From Verrucomicrobiota bacterium (GTDB lineage: Bacteria > Verrucomicrobiota > Verrucomicrobiia > Opitutales > Opitutaceae): a DNA stretch of 7,031 bases. Of the stretch, positions 5,327 to 7,031 are shown in pieces. The position numbers were made by a program, and so were the translations under genes. Numbering within the stretch: the first letter of the stretch is position 1; the number at the start of each line of letters is the position of its first letter. The stretch lies in the NCBI GenBank assembly GCA_023447015.1, contig JAEXPG010000208.1, positions 1 to 7,031 on the forward strand. Reading direction: 5' to 3'. The notes below the pieces were generated by a model. The model was not told the origin of the DNA, did not search any database, and was given only the letters and a program-made list of their open reading frames with translations.

Positions 5327-7031
5327 CTAGTTCGGGCCAGCCTCGGCGTCCGCCGCGACCGGTTCCGCCGGCGCCGGGAGCGCGGGCTCGCGGCGGTCGG
5401 TGTGCGTGCTGCGGACCGACTCGGCGATCGGCGTGAGCAGGCCGGTGTCGGAGTGCGCCTCCTTGTTGAAACGCATCGAGACCGTCTTGGACACACCGCG
5501 TTCCTGCATCGTCACGCCGTAGATCGCGTCGGCGGCGGCCACCGTGCGCTTGTTGTGCGTGATGATGATGAACTGCGAGCTCTCGACGAAACGTTTCAGC
5601 AGCGTGGTGAAGCGCTCGATGTTCGATTCGTCGAGGGGGGCGTCGAGCTCGTCGAGCACGCAGAACGGGCTCGGCTTCACGAGGTACAACGCGAAGAGCA
5701 GCGCCACCGCGGTGAGCGTCTTCTGGCCGCCGGAGAGCAACGTGAGGCTGTTAAGCTTCGTGCCGGGCGGCTGCGCGATGATGTCGTTGCCGCTCTCGAG
5801 CGGATCCTCCTGCGTCACCAGTTGCAGGTCGCAGTTGCCGCCGTTGAAGAGGGTCTGGAAGGTGAACGCGAAATTCTTCCGGATCTGCTCGAAGGTGATG
5901 CCGAACTGCTTGAGCGAGGTCGCGTTGATCTCGTCGATCGCCTTCATCAGCTGATCCTTCGAGGAGACGAGGTCGTCGCGCTGCGTTTTCAGGAAGTCGT
6001 AGCGCTGCTTGAGCTCGGCGTACTCCTCGATGGCGACGAGGTTGACCGCGCCCATGCTGTTGAGGCGCTGGCGCAGGGCCTGCACCTCGCTGCGGACCTG
6101 GTCCCAGTTGGTCTGGTCCAGCGCGGCGAGCTGCTCCTCGGTCGGCTCCCCACGGGGCTCCTTGGCCTTGCGGCTGCGGCGCGGCTTGGCGGCGGCTTCC
6201 GCGGGCGCGGAGCCGGCGGCCGGCACCACGGCCGTCGAGGCCTCTGCGGGTTTCGCGCTCTCCTCATCCTCGTCCTCGTCGAGGTCGAGCGGCTTGAGGC
6301 CCTCGGGCTCGTCGTCGGACTTCCAGAACTCCAGGCGCCAGTTCACCTCGCCCAGGTCGATCGAGAACTCGCGCATCGCCTCCTCGGCGAGGAAACGGGA
6401 GCGCGCCTTGTGCTCGGTGTAGCGGATCTCGCACTGGCTCAGCTCGCCGGCCGACGCTTCGGCCTGGTCGCGCAACGTGCTCTGCTCGCCCTCGACCGCG
6501 CTCACCGTCTGCTCGAGCTCGGAAAGCTCGCGACGGATCGCCTCGCCCTGCTCCTGCGCCACGGCCTGCGTGCGCGCGAGTTCCTCGACTCGCGCGGCCT
6601 GCCCCTGCTCGGCGGCCTCGAGCTCCGCGACCTGCGCGCTCCACATTTCGAGTTCGCTGCGGCGCTGCTCCAGCAGCTCCGCCAGCTGCGCGCGGCGCTT
6701 CACCATCTCGCCCAGGCCGCGGTCGATGATCTCGACGCGTTGCCGGCGCTCCGCCAGCTCGAGGCGGGCCATGCCCAGCTTCTCGCGCTGCTCGTCGCGC
6801 GACGCGCGCACTTCGACGATCTTCGCCTCGTTGGCGGCGATGGACTCGCGGCCGAGCGTGATGGCCTTGTCGACCTCGACGAGTGCGAGCTGCGCCTTGG
6901 CGAAACGCGCCTCGGCCTCCTGCCGCATCGACTCGATGCCCTGCACGTCGCGCTCCAGGCGCGCCACCCGCTGCTCGGCTTCCTCGAGCGCGCGCTGGCC
7001 GGATTTCTCCTCGGCCGGCGCGGTCGCCACA
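5327..7031 (-). CDS. smc: Chromosome segregation ATPase SMC, C-terminal part (cut by window edge)
   Basis: SMC is the long coiled-coil ATPase that, with ScpA and ScpB, condenses and segregates bacterial chromosomes. The window holds about 567 C-terminal residues; family members are usually near 1,150-1,200. The reading frame runs off the right edge, so the hinge and N-terminal Walker A head are missing. Counting from the edge, residues 1-236 are heptad-rich coiled coil. Residues 239-298 are a low-complexity insertion. Residues 300-370 return to coil with the SMC hallmark GAVNLVAIEEYAEL. The head then follows: FNGGNCDLQL, PPGTKLNSLTLLSGGQK (ABC signature), FCVLDELDAPLDE (Walker B and D-loop), IIITHNK (H-loop) and YGVTMQERGVSK. 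A polar tail of about 46 residues rich in Ala, Pro and Glu ends the protein. The signature is LSGGQ where LSGGE is commoner in bacterial SMC. It converges on the chemoreceptor gene. Confidence 0.96.
   Translation of the reverse strand, partial: VATAPAEEKSGQRALEEAEQRVARLERDVQGIESMRQEAEARFAKAQLALVEVDKAITLGRESIAANEAKIVEVRASRDEQREKLGMARLELAERRQRVEIIDRGLGEMVKRRAQLAELLEQRRSELEMWSAQVAELEAAEQGQAARVEELARTQAVAQEQGEAIRRELSELEQTVSAVEGEQSTLRDQAEASAGELSQCEIRYTEHKARSRFLAEEAMREFSIDLGEVNWRLEFWKSDDEPEGLKPLDLDEDEDEESAKPAEASTAVVPAAGSAPAEAAAKPRRSRKAKEPRGEPTEEQLAALDQTNWDQVRSEVQALRQRLNSMGAVNLVAIEEYAELKQRYDFLKTQRDDLVSSKDQLMKAIDEINATSLKQFGITFEQIRKNFAFTFQTLFNGGNCDLQLVTQEDPLESGNDIIAQPPGTKLNSLTLLSGGQKTLTAVALLFALYLVKPSPFCVLDELDAPLDESNIERFTTLLKRFVESSQFIIITHNKRTVAAADAIYGVTMQERGVSKTVSMRFNKEAHSDTGLLTPIAESVRSTHTDRREPALPAPAEPVAADAEAGPN
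6137..6316 (-). other. Low-complexity insertion inside the SMC coiled coil
   Basis: Residues about 239-298 of the visible SMC part break the heptad pattern. The segment begins with an acidic block (DLDEDEDEES), continues as an Ala/Pro/Val-rich stretch and ends in a basic block (KPRRSRKAK) before coil resumes at EEQLAALD. The DNA under the acidic block is an imperfect TCCTCG-type repeat (about 6260-6289 on the plus strand), which could expand or contract by slippage. The frame is intact across it, so it is read as part of the protein and not as a sequencing error. Confidence 0.7.

Noticed and set aside
4312..5496. Minus-strand open frame of 394 residues opposite the chemoreceptor signalling domain and the smc end
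   Set aside because: Ser/Ala/Arg-rich complement of the coiled coil with no domain, and it overlaps the smc C-terminus in a different frame.
5544..6422. Two plus-strand open frames opposite smc (5544-5954 and 6009-6422)
   Set aside because: They are antisense to the SMC head and arm. The Ser-rich runs are simply the complement of the acidic tract.

Overview
The window is a GC-rich bacterial chromosomal segment. I see no IS element, integrase, CRISPR array, tRNA or rRNA. It holds six protein genes that I can support, one of them cut by the right edge. The SMC head motifs, the NIT-like chemoreceptor architecture, the DUF2284 gene and the lack of strong Shine-Dalgarno sequences at the starts would fit Verrucomicrobiota, perhaps Opitutaceae. 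That assignment is inference from recall of similar proteins, not from a search.

Layout. (1) Bases 1-309 contain no gene I can support. (2) 310-720 (+) encodes a small protein with four predicted membrane helices and no recognised family. (3) A co-directional minus-strand block follows, read from right to left: a small STAS/SpoIIAA-like protein (3019-2648), a cysteine-rich DUF2284 protein (2576-2007), and the radical-SAM rRNA methyltransferase RlmN (1923-847). The gaps of 71 and 83 bp permit one transcript. (4) A 387-bp non-coding gap separates the STAS-like gene from a divergently read methyl-accepting chemotaxis protein (3407-5239, +). (5) The chemoreceptor converges on the C-terminal two thirds or so of an SMC chromosome-condensation ATPase (5327 to the right edge, -). 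A compact GC-rich hairpin lies between the two stop codons.

Functional picture. RlmN and SMC are housekeeping genes for ribosome modification and chromosome organisation. The chemoreceptor is a membrane sensor with a large extracytoplasmic helical domain, no recognisable HAMP domain, and a canonical signalling tip. The DUF2284 protein probably binds metal or an Fe-S cluster, and its position beside an Fe-S radical-SAM enzyme suggests but does not prove a link. I did not find a clearly new multi-gene system. The points most worth a second look are an acidic/Ala-Pro/basic low-complexity insertion in the SMC coiled coil near the head, the chemoreceptor's divergent sensor domain, and the DUF2284-rlmN pairing.
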